Source: an uncultured Chitinophagaceae bacterium
GTDB taxonomy: Bacteria > Bacteroidota > Bacteroidia > Chitinophagales > Chitinophagaceae
Assembly: GCA_937907395.1 (NCBI GenBank)
Contig: CALCII010000013.1
Span: 124,001 to 188,000 of the forward strand
DNA: 64,000 nt
Direction of reading: 5' to 3'
In this document: positions 16,891 through 27,053 of the stretch, in pieces
Position numbering within the stretch: position 1 is the first letter of the stretch
Layout of the letters: each line of letters starts with the position of its first letter
Notes under the pieces: model-generated
Told to the model about the DNA's origin: nothing
Databases searched by the model: none
What the model saw: only the letters and a program-made list of their open reading frames with translations
Position numbers and translations under genes: made by a program

Positions 16891-19800
16891 TAATTCAGAT
16901 AATGGATACCGTCTAAGATACCTTGAAGTGTTTAACTGGGGTACATTTAACGGGAAAGTATATAAACTGCAGCCGGATGGTCGCACTTCCCTGCTAACCG
17001 GCGCAAACGGCAGTGGTAAAACAACGCTGATTGATGCGTTACTCACCATACTTGTTCCTACCAATAAAAGATTTTACAATCAATCTTCGGGTGCTGAATC
17101 GAAAAAGGAACGGGATGAAAATTCTTATTTCTGGGGTTATCACGGTAAAACATTTTCGGAAGCTGAAGAAAAATCAAAGACAGAGCAGTTGCGCACCAAA
17201 GCAGATAATCCTTACTCAGTTTTACTGGGCTGTTTTCAAAATTCCGGCACACAGCATACAATTACATTGGTACAGGTCAGATGGTTTGGTAATGGCGGGC
17301 TTCAGAAGATATTTATAGTCTCTCCTTACCTGCTGAATATTACCGAACACTTTGGCAAAGATCATTTTGATTTTAAAGGGGACTGGAAAAAGAAACTGGT
17401 AAAGCAATATGCCAAAACTGAAGTTTACAATAGCTTTAAAGAATATGCGGCCAGGTTCAGCGAACTGTTTGGTTTGAGAGATAAAGCTCTCTCACTTTTC
17501 AGTCAGACAGTGGGTATTAAAGTATTAGGGGATTTAACCAATTTTATCCGGCAGGAAATGCTGGAGGAATCAGATGCTGAGGAACAATTCAAAAGCCTCT
17601 ATAATCACTACAGCGATTTATTAATTAGCCACAAGGCCATTCAAAAAGATGAAAAGCAACTTGAATTGCTGGAGCCGGTAATAAAAAACAAACACAGGTT
17701 GGATGAATTGCGACAAAAAAAAGAACAGCTGGATTTTATAGAAGAACAGATGCCTTTTTATCTTGGTAAAATTGAATATGGCCTGCTTGAGAAAGATGTT
17801 GAGAGACTTGAACTGGATATAGAAATTGCCAAAAAGGATAAAGAGCTAATTTCTGCCTCCGTGGATAGACTTGACAAAGAAAAGGAACAGCTTGTTATGC
17901 AACGGGCTGCATTGAATATTGATAGCCAGATTTCTCTGTTGAATAAAGATATTGAAGGAGAAACGGAAAAGAGAAATCGTAAAAGTGCTGAAAACACCCG
18001 GTATGTAAAATTTTGCGAGCAGCTAAAGCTGGATACTGAAATTGATGTAGTTGTATTCAGAAATAATTACAATAAAATACTTGAATTAAATACCTCTGTT
18101 CCTGCGGAATCAGAAAAGTTTGCTGAAAAGAAATTGAGACTAAAAATTGAGCAGGAAAGCGTAGGTAACAAAATCGAGAATCTGCAACAGCAAATTACTT
18201 CGCTTTTAGCACGAAAAAACCGTATCCCAGATGACCTGATTAATGCAAGAAAAAGATTGGTTGATATACTGGAAACAACAGAAGATGAAATTCCGTTTGT
18301 AGGTGAATTAATCAAAGTGAAAGCAACTGAAAATCTTTGGGAAGATTCAATCGAAAAATTGCTGCATAACTTTTCGATGCAGCTGTTGATTCCGGAAAAA
18401 TTCAGCAAAGCAGCTAACCAGTTTATTTATAACAATGATATGCGGACAAAGCTGGTATATCATAAAATTGACCGAAGACCATCCAACAGTATTGTACGTT
18501 GGCCAACTGAGAGCGATGCTTTGGTAAATAAACTTGAACTAAAGGAATCAGAATATTCGAAGTGGCTTGAAACCACTCTGCTTGACAGGTTTAATTATTA
18601 TTGTACCGATGATTTGGAAGTATTTTATGGGTCACCAAAGGCCGTTACATCAAATGGCTTGATGCGAAATGTAAACCGGCATGAAAAGGACGACCGGCCG
18701 GGAAGATGGAATAAGTCAAAATACAGGCTTGGATGGGATAACAAAGCAACCATTCAATACTTGCAGCAGCAGAAATATAATGAAGAAAAAATACATGCTG
18801 CACTTTCCGGTGAGATCAAAGAACTGACACCGCTTATTGCTGCTTTGCAGCTAAAGGTGCAAACCATTTCTAATCTGATACAGATAAAAAATTATGATGA
18901 CATAAACTGGGCGCAACATGCAGAAAAGATTAACGCATTGAATAAGCAGGTGCAGGATTTAAAAAAATCAACAGATGCTTATGGGTTAATTGAAAATCAG
19001 ATCAAAGAAGTAGGAAAACAATTACAGACTGAGAACGAGAAAAGAGATGCTTTAATAACAAGGATTAGTAAACTTGACGGCGAATATAACAGCAAGAACC
19101 TACGTAAGCTCAACCTGAAATTTGAAGAGTTACAGGAAGCAGGCGAACAGGCAATTATTGAATTTTTAAAAGAAGAAGAAATTGCTTCTTCCGGCATTCA
19201 AACATTAACGCAGTTTGATAGTATGATGATGCAATCTGCAATTAAATTAAAGGCAAGGCAAAAGACAGCAGGTAATGCCGTTAATAAACTTGAACTTGAT
19301 ACCACTACGTTAATTGCGGCCTTTATAAATCCGGGAGAAAAAATTACCAATGAATTTGCTAACTGGAGTGGTGATGTAATGAATATTAAACCCGACCTCA
19401 CAGGACTTGGTGACCTGGAAGATTTGTATAAAACTATACAAACACAGCGGCTCGTTGAACATAAGCGAAGGTTCAGGGACTATATGGATAAAAGTATGCT
19501 GGATGCCCTCACCAGCTATAGGGCTTGGCTCAACAATGAGTTGAGTAAAATTGAGGATATGATTGAGGAATTGAATGTGCCGTTAAAGAAGATAACCTTC
19601 AACCGCAATCCTGATACTTATCTTCAATTGGAATGTCGTCAGCTAAGGGGTGAAAATGAAATAAATATTTTCAGAGGTCAGTTAAACGCTGCTATACCCA
19701 ATACACTGGATTTTGCAATTCAAAAAGATGAGAGTTACCGGCAGGAGGTTTTTAATAATATCAAGGAGTTAATTACTGAATTACAGAAAGAAGAAACCTG

Positions 19801-20266
19801 GCGAAGAAAAGTAACGGATGTAAGAAACTGGCTTGTATTCAGTGCCAGGGAATATTCTGCAATGGAAAACAAAGCAGGTCAATACCATGACAATACTGCC
19901 AGCTATTCCGGTGGGCAAAAAGCACAGTTTACATACGCTATTTTAGGTGCTGCAATTGCCCACCAGTTTGGAATATTTCAGCAAGGTAAACAGCATAAGA
20001 GTCTCCGCTTTATCACAGTTGATGAGGCTTTCAGTAAGTTAGATCCTGAAAAGAGCCGGTTCCTGATGGAGTTTTGCGCACAGCTAAACCTTCAGATATT
20101 GGTGGTTACCCCGCTCGACAAAATTAATATTGCGGAGCCCTATATTAATGCGGTTCATTTTGTGGAAATAAAAAACAAGAAAAGTTCTGTTCTGTATAAC
20201 CTTACAATGGAACAATACTACGAGAAGAAAGAAAGTTTTAAACAGTTAGCCGAAACAAGAGAATGA
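16868..20266 (+). CDS. jetC: Wadjet JetC (SMC/MukB-like ATPase)
   Basis: An 1132-residue SMC-type ATPase. Walker A is GANGSGKT at 45-52 and there are long coiled-coil arms (about 280-440 and 640-850). The ABC signature lies in SYSGGQKAQ and Walker B in ITVDEAFSKLD in the last 130 residues. It powers DNA loop extrusion in the JetABC complex. It overlaps jetB upstream and jetD downstream (ATGA). Full length with all ATPase motifs intact, so the system looks functional. Confidence 0.93.
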   Translation: MSTLFSNNNSDNGYRLRYLEVFNWGTFNGKVYKLQPDGRTSLLTGANGSGKTTLIDALLTILVPTNKRFYNQSSGAESKKERDENSYFWGYHGKTFSEAEEKSKTEQLRTKADNPYSVLLGCFQNSGTQHTITLVQVRWFGNGGLQKIFIVSPYLLNITEHFGKDHFDFKGDWKKKLVKQYAKTEVYNSFKEYAARFSELFGLRDKALSLFSQTVGIKVLGDLTNFIRQEMLEESDAEEQFKSLYNHYSDLLISHKAIQKDEKQLELLEPVIKNKHRLDELRQKKEQLDFIEEQMPFYLGKIEYGLLEKDVERLELDIEIAKKDKELISASVDRLDKEKEQLVMQRAALNIDSQISLLNKDIEGETEKRNRKSAENTRYVKFCEQLKLDTEIDVVVFRNNYNKILELNTSVPAESEKFAEKKLRLKIEQESVGNKIENLQQQITSLLARKNRIPDDLINARKRLVDILETTEDEIPFVGELIKVKATENLWEDSIEKLLHNFSMQLLIPEKFSKAANQFIYNNDMRTKLVYHKIDRRPSNSIVRWPTESDALVNKLELKESEYSKWLETTLLDRFNYYCTDDLEVFYGSPKAVTSNGLMRNVNRHEKDDRPGRWNKSKYRLGWDNKATIQYLQQQKYNEEKIHAALSGEIKELTPLIAALQLKVQTISNLIQIKNYDDINWAQHAEKINALNKQVQDLKKSTDAYGLIENQIKEVGKQLQTENEKRDALITRISKLDGEYNSKNLRKLNLKFEELQEAGEQAIIEFLKEEEIASSGIQTLTQFDSMMMQSAIKLKARQKTAGNAVNKLELDTTTLIAAFINPGEKITNEFANWSGDVMNIKPDLTGLGDLEDLYKTIQTQRLVEHKRRFRDYMDKSMLDALTSYRAWLNNELSKIEDMIEELNVPLKKITFNRNPDTYLQLECRQLRGENEINIFRGQLNAAIPNTLDFAIQKDESYRQEVFNNIKELITELQKEETWRRKVTDVRNWLVFSAREYSAMENKAGQYHDNTASYSGGQKAQFTYAILGAAIAHQFGIFQQGKQHKSLRFITVDEAFSKLDPEKSRFLMEFCAQLNLQILVVTPLDKINIAEPYINAVHFVEIKNKKSSVLYNLTMEQYYEKKESFKQLAETRE

Positions 20267-21411
20267 TAACACCAAATGAACTTTTTGAGAAATCTGATAA
20301 ACTGTTTTATAAGGTTATCACAGCAGTTTTGAAAGAGCAGGATATTTTTCCGCTGGTCATCCCTTCGAACAAGAAGTTGTCAGGTACAAATTTCAGCGAA
20401 CTCAAGGCCGCAATCGTTCCGCTTTATCAGCAATCAAAGCAAGTAAAAGGAAAAGGTTATACTATTGAGTGGAAAGAAAAAGTGGTTGACGGCACAAAGC
20501 AAAAAATACCATCAAAAATCTTTTTTGAAAGCTTCGATGATTACCTTTTTTATACTAAGCGAATAAAAGACTACGAAGCAATTAATAATGCTTTTGATAA
20601 CATAACCGCATCATTTAATAGCTTGTCAGCCTGGGCGAAAGAAAACGTTATTTTCTTACTCAATCAAGCGTATAAAATAGACGATTTAATAAAAGTCTGT
20701 GTTTATTTCTGTAATAATAAACCACCTCATAATCTATACTTAAGAGAGTTGCCAATTGAAGTTCATTCTAAATTTATTGAGGATAATACCACAGCATTAA
20801 AAAAAATGCTGGATGTAATGTTACCTGCTAATTGGATCAACAAAACTGAAATTGATTTTTCCAGCCGATACTATATCAAGAAGCCTAATATCTATGCCCA
20901 GATAAGAATATTGGATGAAAGTTTGAAACCAATAATTGGATATGATGAGTTAGCATTGACATTAGAAGATTCCGCATTGCTGAATTGGAAGCCTGAAAGA
21001 GTTTTTATAGTTGAAAACAGGGCATGTTTTCTTTCATTTCCCAAAGTAAAAAATGCTGTAGCAATATTTGGAGAAGGGTTTAAAAGCAGGATAAGCAAAC
21101 ACATTCCCTGGCTTGCAAAAGCAGAATTATTTTGCTGGTTTGACCTTGATGCGGCTGGTTTTGAAATGCTGAATATAATCCGGCAATATTACCCCGAAGC
21201 AAAAAGTTTTTTAATGGATGAGAAAACCTACAATCAGTTCAGTCAGTTTTCAGTTACTTCTCCATACAGAAAACTGCAATTAGAAAAATTAGATACCAAT
21301 GAATTGAAACTATATGAATTTTTGCAAGCCAATAGCACGAGATTAGAGCAGGAACGCATAACCAATTCTTATATTTCAGAACAACTTAAATCACTCTCAG
21401 TTAGGGTTTAA
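20263..21411 (+). CDS. jetD: Wadjet JetD (DUF3322/DUF2220, Toprim nuclease)
   Basis: A 382-residue protein with an N-terminal DUF3322 arm and a C-terminal Toprim-type DUF2220 domain. The acidic residues appear as the Glu of IVENRACF and the DxD of WFDLDAAGFEML. JetD cleaves the plasmid DNA once extrusion stalls. It is related to the topoisomerase VI A subunit. Its start overlaps the jetC stop, completing jetABCD in the type I order. Confidence 0.9.
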   Translation: MITPNELFEKSDKLFYKVITAVLKEQDIFPLVIPSNKKLSGTNFSELKAAIVPLYQQSKQVKGKGYTIEWKEKVVDGTKQKIPSKIFFESFDDYLFYTKRIKDYEAINNAFDNITASFNSLSAWAKENVIFLLNQAYKIDDLIKVCVYFCNNKPPHNLYLRELPIEVHSKFIEDNTTALKKMLDVMLPANWINKTEIDFSSRYYIKKPNIYAQIRILDESLKPIIGYDELALTLEDSALLNWKPERVFIVENRACFLSFPKVKNAVAIFGEGFKSRISKHIPWLAKAELFCWFDLDAAGFEMLNIIRQYYPEAKSFLMDEKTYNQFSQFSVTSPYRKLQLEKLDTNELKLYEFLQANSTRLEQERITNSYISEQLKSLSVRV

Positions 21412-21415
21412 AAGA

Positions 21416-23137
21416 ATGGCTAAAAATGAAAAGCTGGAAAATGCGATTGATAAACTGATTCGTAAAGTAAGTGTGTATGAGCCCGAAAGCTTTGCTGGTT
21501 TTTTTGCTTACTTGATTAAACGTCGGCCAAAAGATTTTATAGATATAGAACTAAATAAATTCGAGTCCAAACTTAAAGACTTTTTCTACCTTATTGGACT
21601 TAATTCATTTACAGAAAATAAAGGTTATGAGCCGTTTGACTTTAGTCCGGCGACCATTAGCGAATTAGCTGATTTAGTAAATGAAATTCGTAGCTGTTAT
21701 CATGTTCAGAATTTCGAGGATTATACTGAAGATGCGGCTATTCATGAGATGGCCTTCAGAAACCATTTTGATAATGGGGTACTAAGTTATGTGGAACAGG
21801 ATTTAGAAAAAATAAGAACAGTTTTTCAGCCATTTGAAGAAAAAATAAGTGAAGCTTTTGGCCTTGATATAGATTTCCTTATTGAAGTTTATAAAGCCAC
21901 AGAATTAGTAGCAAAAATCAGGTTCGAACAGGTAATGAAGTTTACCCATACCAAAGAGTTCAATGAGTTTCATGCAAAGTTTCATTCCAAACAAATAACA
22001 TTCTCTGAAGGTATTGATCAACTGCCAGAAGAAGTCAGCGATGCGTTGCTATCATTTCATGCTAAAACTCATGCTTATCTGTTGTTTTCAAAAGAGGATT
22101 TATACCATACACTTGATAAAGTTAAAGTTGATAAATTCCTGGATCTGTTTTCTTGTAAACCCGCCTCATTAAAATCTTTCAGATACTACACAGAAAATAA
22201 CCCAATCGAACTGGCACCGATTCTCGAAATATCTGAAAATAAATACTTGCATATATGCCAGAAACAAATCCCCATTGCCATTTATAGGCGCATGTATGAT
22301 TTCCTGTCAAAAGACGAAAGTTTTAAGGACAAAATTCGTAAGCATCGGGAAAAAGAACTGGAAAGAAAAGTTGCAGGAATATTTAGGTCCGTTTTTAATG
22401 ACTCTTCTTCATTCTTATATGAAAACTATTTTGTTGTTGAAGGCCATGAACAGGACTTGCTTGTCCTGACGAAAGGCACGGCTATTATTGTTGAAACCAA
22501 AGCATCCAAGTTAAGAGAACCTTTCAGGGATATGCAGAGAGCTATTGTAAGATTAAAAGATGATTTTGAAGATTCTGTACAATACGGATATAATCAATGC
22601 AAACGGGTTGAGAATTTATTTGCAGGCCAGGAGCGATTTGATATTGAAGACGACAAAAGAAAGGTTCTTTATACAGTAAATCCTGCCAGGTTTCATTCTG
22701 TGTTTTCCATAGTAGTTACATTAGAAAGATTCGGGAGTTTGCAAACAGATCTAAACCTGCTGTTGAAAAAAGATAAGACTGATAATTATCCCTGGAGTGT
22801 TTATATTGATGACCTTGAAATCTTTCTGCTCACATTAAAGCATCACAGGCGCAATCCGCAAGGTAAATTTTTAGATTTTTTACGCAGCAGAAGGCAGCTT
22901 CATGGTCACATGTATGCAATAGATGAACTGGATGTTTGCGGTTATTATCTGAAGCAACCGGAAAAGTTTAAAGACTTTGCTCAAATGTCTGATACACTTT
23001 GCCAGTTTTCAGTGTATGAACAGGCAATTTTTGATGAAATTTACCACTCTGGCGGCCTACGTTTTAAGGAAGAACCTATGCCTGATTTTCACAGGTATTT
23101 CAGTTCAAATAAACCCCGCTCAAAAGCAAAAGACTAA
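21416..23137 (+). CDS. PD-(D/E)XK nuclease-like protein, fifth gene of the Wadjet operon
   Basis: A 573-residue protein starting 4 bases after jetD, so surely co-transcribed. The N-terminal 300 residues are helical and unrecognised. Residues about 310-370 form a restriction-endonuclease-like core: E316 in the first helix, D347 in EQDLLVL, and E360/K362 in IIVETKASK. This looks catalytically complete. The C-terminal part (about 400-560) is mixed. The known Wadjet core is jetABCD only, so this would be an accessory nuclease or an unrelated passenger using the operon. Confidence 0.7.
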   Translation: MAKNEKLENAIDKLIRKVSVYEPESFAGFFAYLIKRRPKDFIDIELNKFESKLKDFFYLIGLNSFTENKGYEPFDFSPATISELADLVNEIRSCYHVQNFEDYTEDAAIHEMAFRNHFDNGVLSYVEQDLEKIRTVFQPFEEKISEAFGLDIDFLIEVYKATELVAKIRFEQVMKFTHTKEFNEFHAKFHSKQITFSEGIDQLPEEVSDALLSFHAKTHAYLLFSKEDLYHTLDKVKVDKFLDLFSCKPASLKSFRYYTENNPIELAPILEISENKYLHICQKQIPIAIYRRMYDFLSKDESFKDKIRKHREKELERKVAGIFRSVFNDSSSFLYENYFVVEGHEQDLLVLTKGTAIIVETKASKLREPFRDMQRAIVRLKDDFEDSVQYGYNQCKRVENLFAGQERFDIEDDKRKVLYTVNPARFHSVFSIVVTLERFGSLQTDLNLLLKKDKTDNYPWSVYIDDLEIFLLTLKHHRRNPQGKFLDFLRSRRQLHGHMYAIDELDVCGYYLKQPEKFKDFAQMSDTLCQFSVYEQAIFDEIYHSGGLRFKEEPMPDFHRYFSSNKPRSKAKD

Positions 23138-23270
23138 CTTCTAAAAATTGTTTTTGCCTGACTAAATTATAGCCATGCAAACTGCAATACTGGTACAGAT
23201 TTTACACCTGTTTTACTATGAATTTGCAAGAGCTTAAATATTCTCAACGGATAGATTTTATAAAGGCATA

Positions 23271-23358
23271 ATGTGCCCGGTCTTGCACATGGCAAGATGT
23301 ACAAATGTGCCACATTTGAAATCTTGCCCTTCACTCCGAAGTCGTTTCGGGGAATTGA
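23271..23358. other. Candidate origin of transfer (oriT)
   Basis: Directly ahead of mobC and the relaxase, this 239-base intergenic region is packed with inverted repeats: ATGTGC/GCACAT (23271-23276, 23285-23290), GGCAAGAT/ATCTTGCC (23291-23298, 23321-23328), CAAATGTG/CACATTTG (23302-23309, 23311-23318) and CCGAA/TTCGG (23336-23340, 23346-23350). Overlapping alternative hairpins upstream of mobilisation genes are typical of oriT. The nick site cannot be identified. It shares CCCGGT and GGGAATTGA at similar spacing with the two repeats near 10.4 and 11.2 kb. Confidence 0.5.
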
Positions 23359-23376
23359 AACAGAAAATAAAAAGCT

Positions 23377-23772
23377 ATGAAGAAAAGTGAAAAAGAATTG
23401 AGGAAGCATTTTGTTAAGACAAGGATGAATGATGATGAGTTAAATCTGTTGCTAAAACTGCAACAAAGAACTACCGAAAAAGACACCAGCAGTTACCTGA
23501 GAAAAGTAGCGCTGCAAAAGCCTGTAACAATCAAATACAGAAACGAAAGTGCTGATGATTTTTTATTGGACATGCTGAACCTGAAAAAAGAACTCAATGC
23601 TATTGGCAACAATTTTAACCAGGCAGTGCACAGATTGCATTTGCTGGATAAGATACCCGAATTCAGGATTTGGGTGAACCAGTATGATGGTTTGCAAAAA
23701 GTATTAATCAGCAAAGTGGAAGAAATCAAATTACGGATGAACCAACTCTATGATCAATGGTTGCAAAAATAA
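23377..23772 (+). CDS. MobC-like relaxosome accessory protein
   Basis: A 131-residue basic protein with an N-terminal ribbon-helix-helix-like region (FVKTRMNDDELNLLLKLQ) and the MobC-type segment LKKELNAIGNNFNQAVHRLH. It would bind oriT and help the relaxase nick. It overlaps the relaxase gene by 16 bases. Position directly behind the repeat-rich oriT candidate supports the call. Confidence 0.85.
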   Translation: MKKSEKELRKHFVKTRMNDDELNLLLKLQQRTTEKDTSSYLRKVALQKPVTIKYRNESADDFLLDMLNLKKELNAIGNNFNQAVHRLHLLDKIPEFRIWVNQYDGLQKVLISKVEEIKLRMNQLYDQWLQK

Positions 23773-25037
23773 CCATACCAAAAAGTATTGAAGCGGCGCT
23801 GAACTATAACGAAAAGAAAGTGCAAAAAGGAATTGCTTATTGTCTTCATGCAGCCAATTATTTAAAAGATGCAAAAGACATGAACTTTTATCAGAAGCTG
23901 GCAGGTTTTGAAAGGCTGAACAGTTTGAATGAAAGAGCCAGCACTAAAACCCTGCATGTGTCTCTCAACTTTGATCCATCAGAAAAATTAGCTGAAAGTA
24001 AGTTACTGCAAATTGCATTTGACTATATGCAGAAGATTGGCTTTGGTGAGCAACCTTACCTCGTTTACAAACATGAAGATGCCGGGCATCCGCACATTCA
24101 TATTGTAAGTACTACAATAAAAAATGACGGTAGCAGGATTAATATTCATAACATCGGCAGAAACCAATCTGAGAAAGCAAGAAAGGAAATTGAAAAGCAG
24201 TATGGATTAATAAGAGCGGAAAAACAACAGCAGTTGAGAAACCCCCACATCAAACCTGTTGATGCAGAAAAAGTGGTTTATGGAAAATCAGAAACTAAAA
24301 GGAGTATCTCTAATGTCGTGGGTGCAGTTTTCAGTAGTTATAAGTTTTGTTCATTGCCTGAGTTTAATGCAGCACTCAAACAATTTCATGTAGTTGCCGA
24401 CAGAGGCAAAGAAGAAGGCAGGATTTACAAGAACCGTGGATTGGTTTATCGGGTGCTGGATGCTGATGGGAATAAAGTGGGTGTTCCGATAAAAGCAAGT
24501 TTAATTTCTTGCAAACCCATATTAAACAGCCTGGAGAAGAGGTTTACAGCAAATCAAACAGTCAAAGAAAGTCTGAAGCCTTTTGTAAAAGTAAAACTGG
24601 ATGAATGCCTTGCTCAATCTCCTGTCTCAATTAAAGAACTAATGAACTATCTGAAACAAAAGGATATCTACACGGTTCTGCGGCAGAATGCAGAAGGCAG
24701 ATTGTATGGAATTACGTTTGTTGACAACCAGAACAAATGTGTTTTTAACGGAAGTGATTTAGGCAAGGGTTACAGTGTGGCGGCTATACAAAGCAAACTC
24801 TCTAATCATCCTGTTGAAAATGCAATCAGGCAGGATGAAAAGGAAAGTAGTTATTCGTCTGGTTCTGCCGGTAAAGAAATGACGATTTCGAAACACAAAG
24901 AAAAAACTGTCAGTGTTTCAGCATCTAAGGAAAACCTGCTCGATGTGTTGCTTACTGCAAAAGAACAATTCGGAAATACACCGTACTCATTGCTGAAAAA
25001 GAAGCGAAAGAAAAAGCGGAAGAATCCAAATTCATAA
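23757..25037 (+). CDS. MOBP-type relaxase
   Basis: A 426-residue relaxase/mobilisation nuclease. The metal-binding triad lies in HEDAGHPHIHI (H106, H111, H113, H115), and an N-terminal tyrosine (Y17 in ALNYNEKK) is the likely nicking residue. The C-terminus is very lysine-rich. It would cut oriT and stay bound to the transferred strand. Together with mobC and the coupling protein it makes the element mobilisable. Confidence 0.88.
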   Translation: MVAKITIPKSIEAALNYNEKKVQKGIAYCLHAANYLKDAKDMNFYQKLAGFERLNSLNERASTKTLHVSLNFDPSEKLAESKLLQIAFDYMQKIGFGEQPYLVYKHEDAGHPHIHIVSTTIKNDGSRINIHNIGRNQSEKARKEIEKQYGLIRAEKQQQLRNPHIKPVDAEKVVYGKSETKRSISNVVGAVFSSYKFCSLPEFNAALKQFHVVADRGKEEGRIYKNRGLVYRVLDADGNKVGVPIKASLISCKPILNSLEKRFTANQTVKESLKPFVKVKLDECLAQSPVSIKELMNYLKQKDIYTVLRQNAEGRLYGITFVDNQNKCVFNGSDLGKGYSVAAIQSKLSNHPVENAIRQDEKESSYSSGSAGKEMTISKHKEKTVSVSASKENLLDVLLTAKEQFGNTPYSLLKKKRKKKRKNPNS

Positions 25038-25052
25038 TTCAACAAATATTTT

Positions 25053-27011
25053 ATGTCAGTTACAGGAGAGAATGAACAGGGGCTGCGGAAAATAATTGAC
25101 CTTACAAGATTTGCAAGCATCTTTATTTTGCTGCTGCATTTTTATTATTTCTGTTACCGTGCTTTTGAGCAATGGGAAATCACCAGTGCCATTACAGACA
25201 GGCTGATGAAGAATATCAGCCAGACGGGTTTGTTTAATGGAGTGTTTACTTCAAAACTGATTGCTGTTGGTTTGCTGATCATTTCTTTGCTCGGAGCGCA
25301 GGGCAAAAAGGATGAGAAAATAAACAAGCGAAGTATTGCTGCGTATTTACTAATTGGGTTGCTGCTGTTTTTCGGCAGCAGTTGGTTCTTTAGATTGAAT
25401 GAAGCTGTTGAAATTGTAGCGGTCGTTTATATCGCCGTTACAGGCATTGGTTTCTTATTGATATTGGCAGGTGGTAATTTGTTGAGCCGTTTAATCAAAT
25501 TAAATCTTTCTGATGATGTTTTCAATTCATTGAATGAAACCTTTCCGCAGGAAGAAAGATTACTCACCAACGAATACTCCATCAACCTTCCGGCCAAATA
25601 TAATTTGAAGCGACAGATAAGAAGGAGTTGGATAAACATCATCAATCCATTTCGGGGGTTACTGGTTATCGGCAGCCCGGGTGCAGGTAAAAGCTGGTTT
25701 GTTATCCAGCATGTCATCAAGCAGCATATTGAAAAAGGCTTTGCCATGTTTGTATATGATTTTAAATACGATGACTTAAGCAGGATTGTTTACAACTGGC
25801 TTCAGCAAAATAAGCATCGCTATACTGTAAAGCCATCTTTCTATGTTATCAACTTTGATAACCTTTCTGTATCACACCGCTGTAATCCATTAGATCCTTC
25901 CACGATGAATGATATAACTGACGCTACAGAAAGTGCCAGGACAATTTTGCTGGGTTTAAACAGAGAATGGATAAACAAGCAGGGCGATTTTTTTGTGGAA
26001 TCTCCTATCAACTTTGTAACTGCCATTATTTGGTTTCTGAGAAAATATGCAGATGGTAAATATTGCACCCTACCGCATGTCATTGAACTGATGCAGGCAG
26101 AATATGATGAACTGTTTCCGGTACTCAATACACAACCAGAGATTGAAGTGTTGGTAAATCCGTTCATCACAGCCTATCAGAACGATGCGATGGAACAATT
26201 GGAAGGCCAGGTAGCCTCTGCAAAAATTGGTATGGCCCGTTTGGCTTCTCCGCAGTTGTACTGGGTATTGAGCGGCAATGATTTTACATTAGACATCAAC
26301 AATCCTAAACATCCCAAAATTGTTTGCGTTGGCAACAACCCTGAGAAGCAACAGATTTATGGTGCTGTGTTATCATTGTATATTTCAAGGCTGGTTCGAC
26401 AAGTAAATAAAAGGGGGATGCATAAATGCAGTCTGGTGTTTGATGAATTTCCCACTATTTATTTCAATAACATTGATAGTCTCATTGCAACTGCCCGGAG
26501 TAACAAAGTAGCCACTACTTTAGCAATGCAGGATTTTAGCCAGTTGAAAAAGGATTATGGAAGAGAACAGGCAGATGTGATTGTAAACATTACTGGTAAC
26601 ATCATTAGTGGTCAGGTAATGGGAGAAACTTCCAAACTCTTATCGGAACGTTTCGGAAAAATTATGCAGGACAGGCAGAGTGTTTCCGTAAACCGTACCG
26701 ATACCTCCATTAGCCATTCTAAACAGTTGGATAGCGCTATACCAGCTTCCAAAATTGCGGCCCTTTCTTCTGGCGAGTTTGTAGGTATGGTTGCTGATGA
26801 CCCACACGAAAAAATCAAACTTAAAATGTTTCATGCGGAGATTATCAACGATACTGATCAACTGAATAAGGAAGTAAGCTTGTACAAAGAAATACCAGTT
26901 GTCTCCAACGTAACCCAGCAGCAAGTAATGGATAATTTTTACCAGGTGAAGATGGAGGTAAAACGATTGATTGGGGAAGAGGTTGAGAAATTAAAGTCTT
27001 TAAGCAGTTGA
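25053..27011 (+). CDS. Type IV coupling protein (VirD4/TraG-like)
   Basis: A 652-residue membrane ATPase. N-terminal hydrophobic helices occupy about 18-40, 65-80, 95-112 and 120-150. Walker A is GSPGAGKS near 212-219 and Walker B is LVFDEFPTIYF in the second half. It would bring the relaxase-DNA complex to a conjugation channel. No VirB4 or other pore genes are visible, so transfer would depend on a helper element. It starts 15 bases after the relaxase. Confidence 0.88.
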   Translation: MSVTGENEQGLRKIIDLTRFASIFILLLHFYYFCYRAFEQWEITSAITDRLMKNISQTGLFNGVFTSKLIAVGLLIISLLGAQGKKDEKINKRSIAAYLLIGLLLFFGSSWFFRLNEAVEIVAVVYIAVTGIGFLLILAGGNLLSRLIKLNLSDDVFNSLNETFPQEERLLTNEYSINLPAKYNLKRQIRRSWINIINPFRGLLVIGSPGAGKSWFVIQHVIKQHIEKGFAMFVYDFKYDDLSRIVYNWLQQNKHRYTVKPSFYVINFDNLSVSHRCNPLDPSTMNDITDATESARTILLGLNREWINKQGDFFVESPINFVTAIIWFLRKYADGKYCTLPHVIELMQAEYDELFPVLNTQPEIEVLVNPFITAYQNDAMEQLEGQVASAKIGMARLASPQLYWVLSGNDFTLDINNPKHPKIVCVGNNPEKQQIYGAVLSLYISRLVRQVNKRGMHKCSLVFDEFPTIYFNNIDSLIATARSNKVATTLAMQDFSQLKKDYGREQADVIVNITGNIISGQVMGETSKLLSERFGKIMQDRQSVSVNRTDTSISHSKQLDSAIPASKIAALSSGEFVGMVADDPHEKIKLKMFHAEIINDTDQLNKEVSLYKEIPVVSNVTQQQVMDNFYQVKMEVKRLIGEEVEKLKSLSS

Positions 27012-27053
27012 TTATCAATATAAATGACTATATCCACAACTTCTGAATAAATT

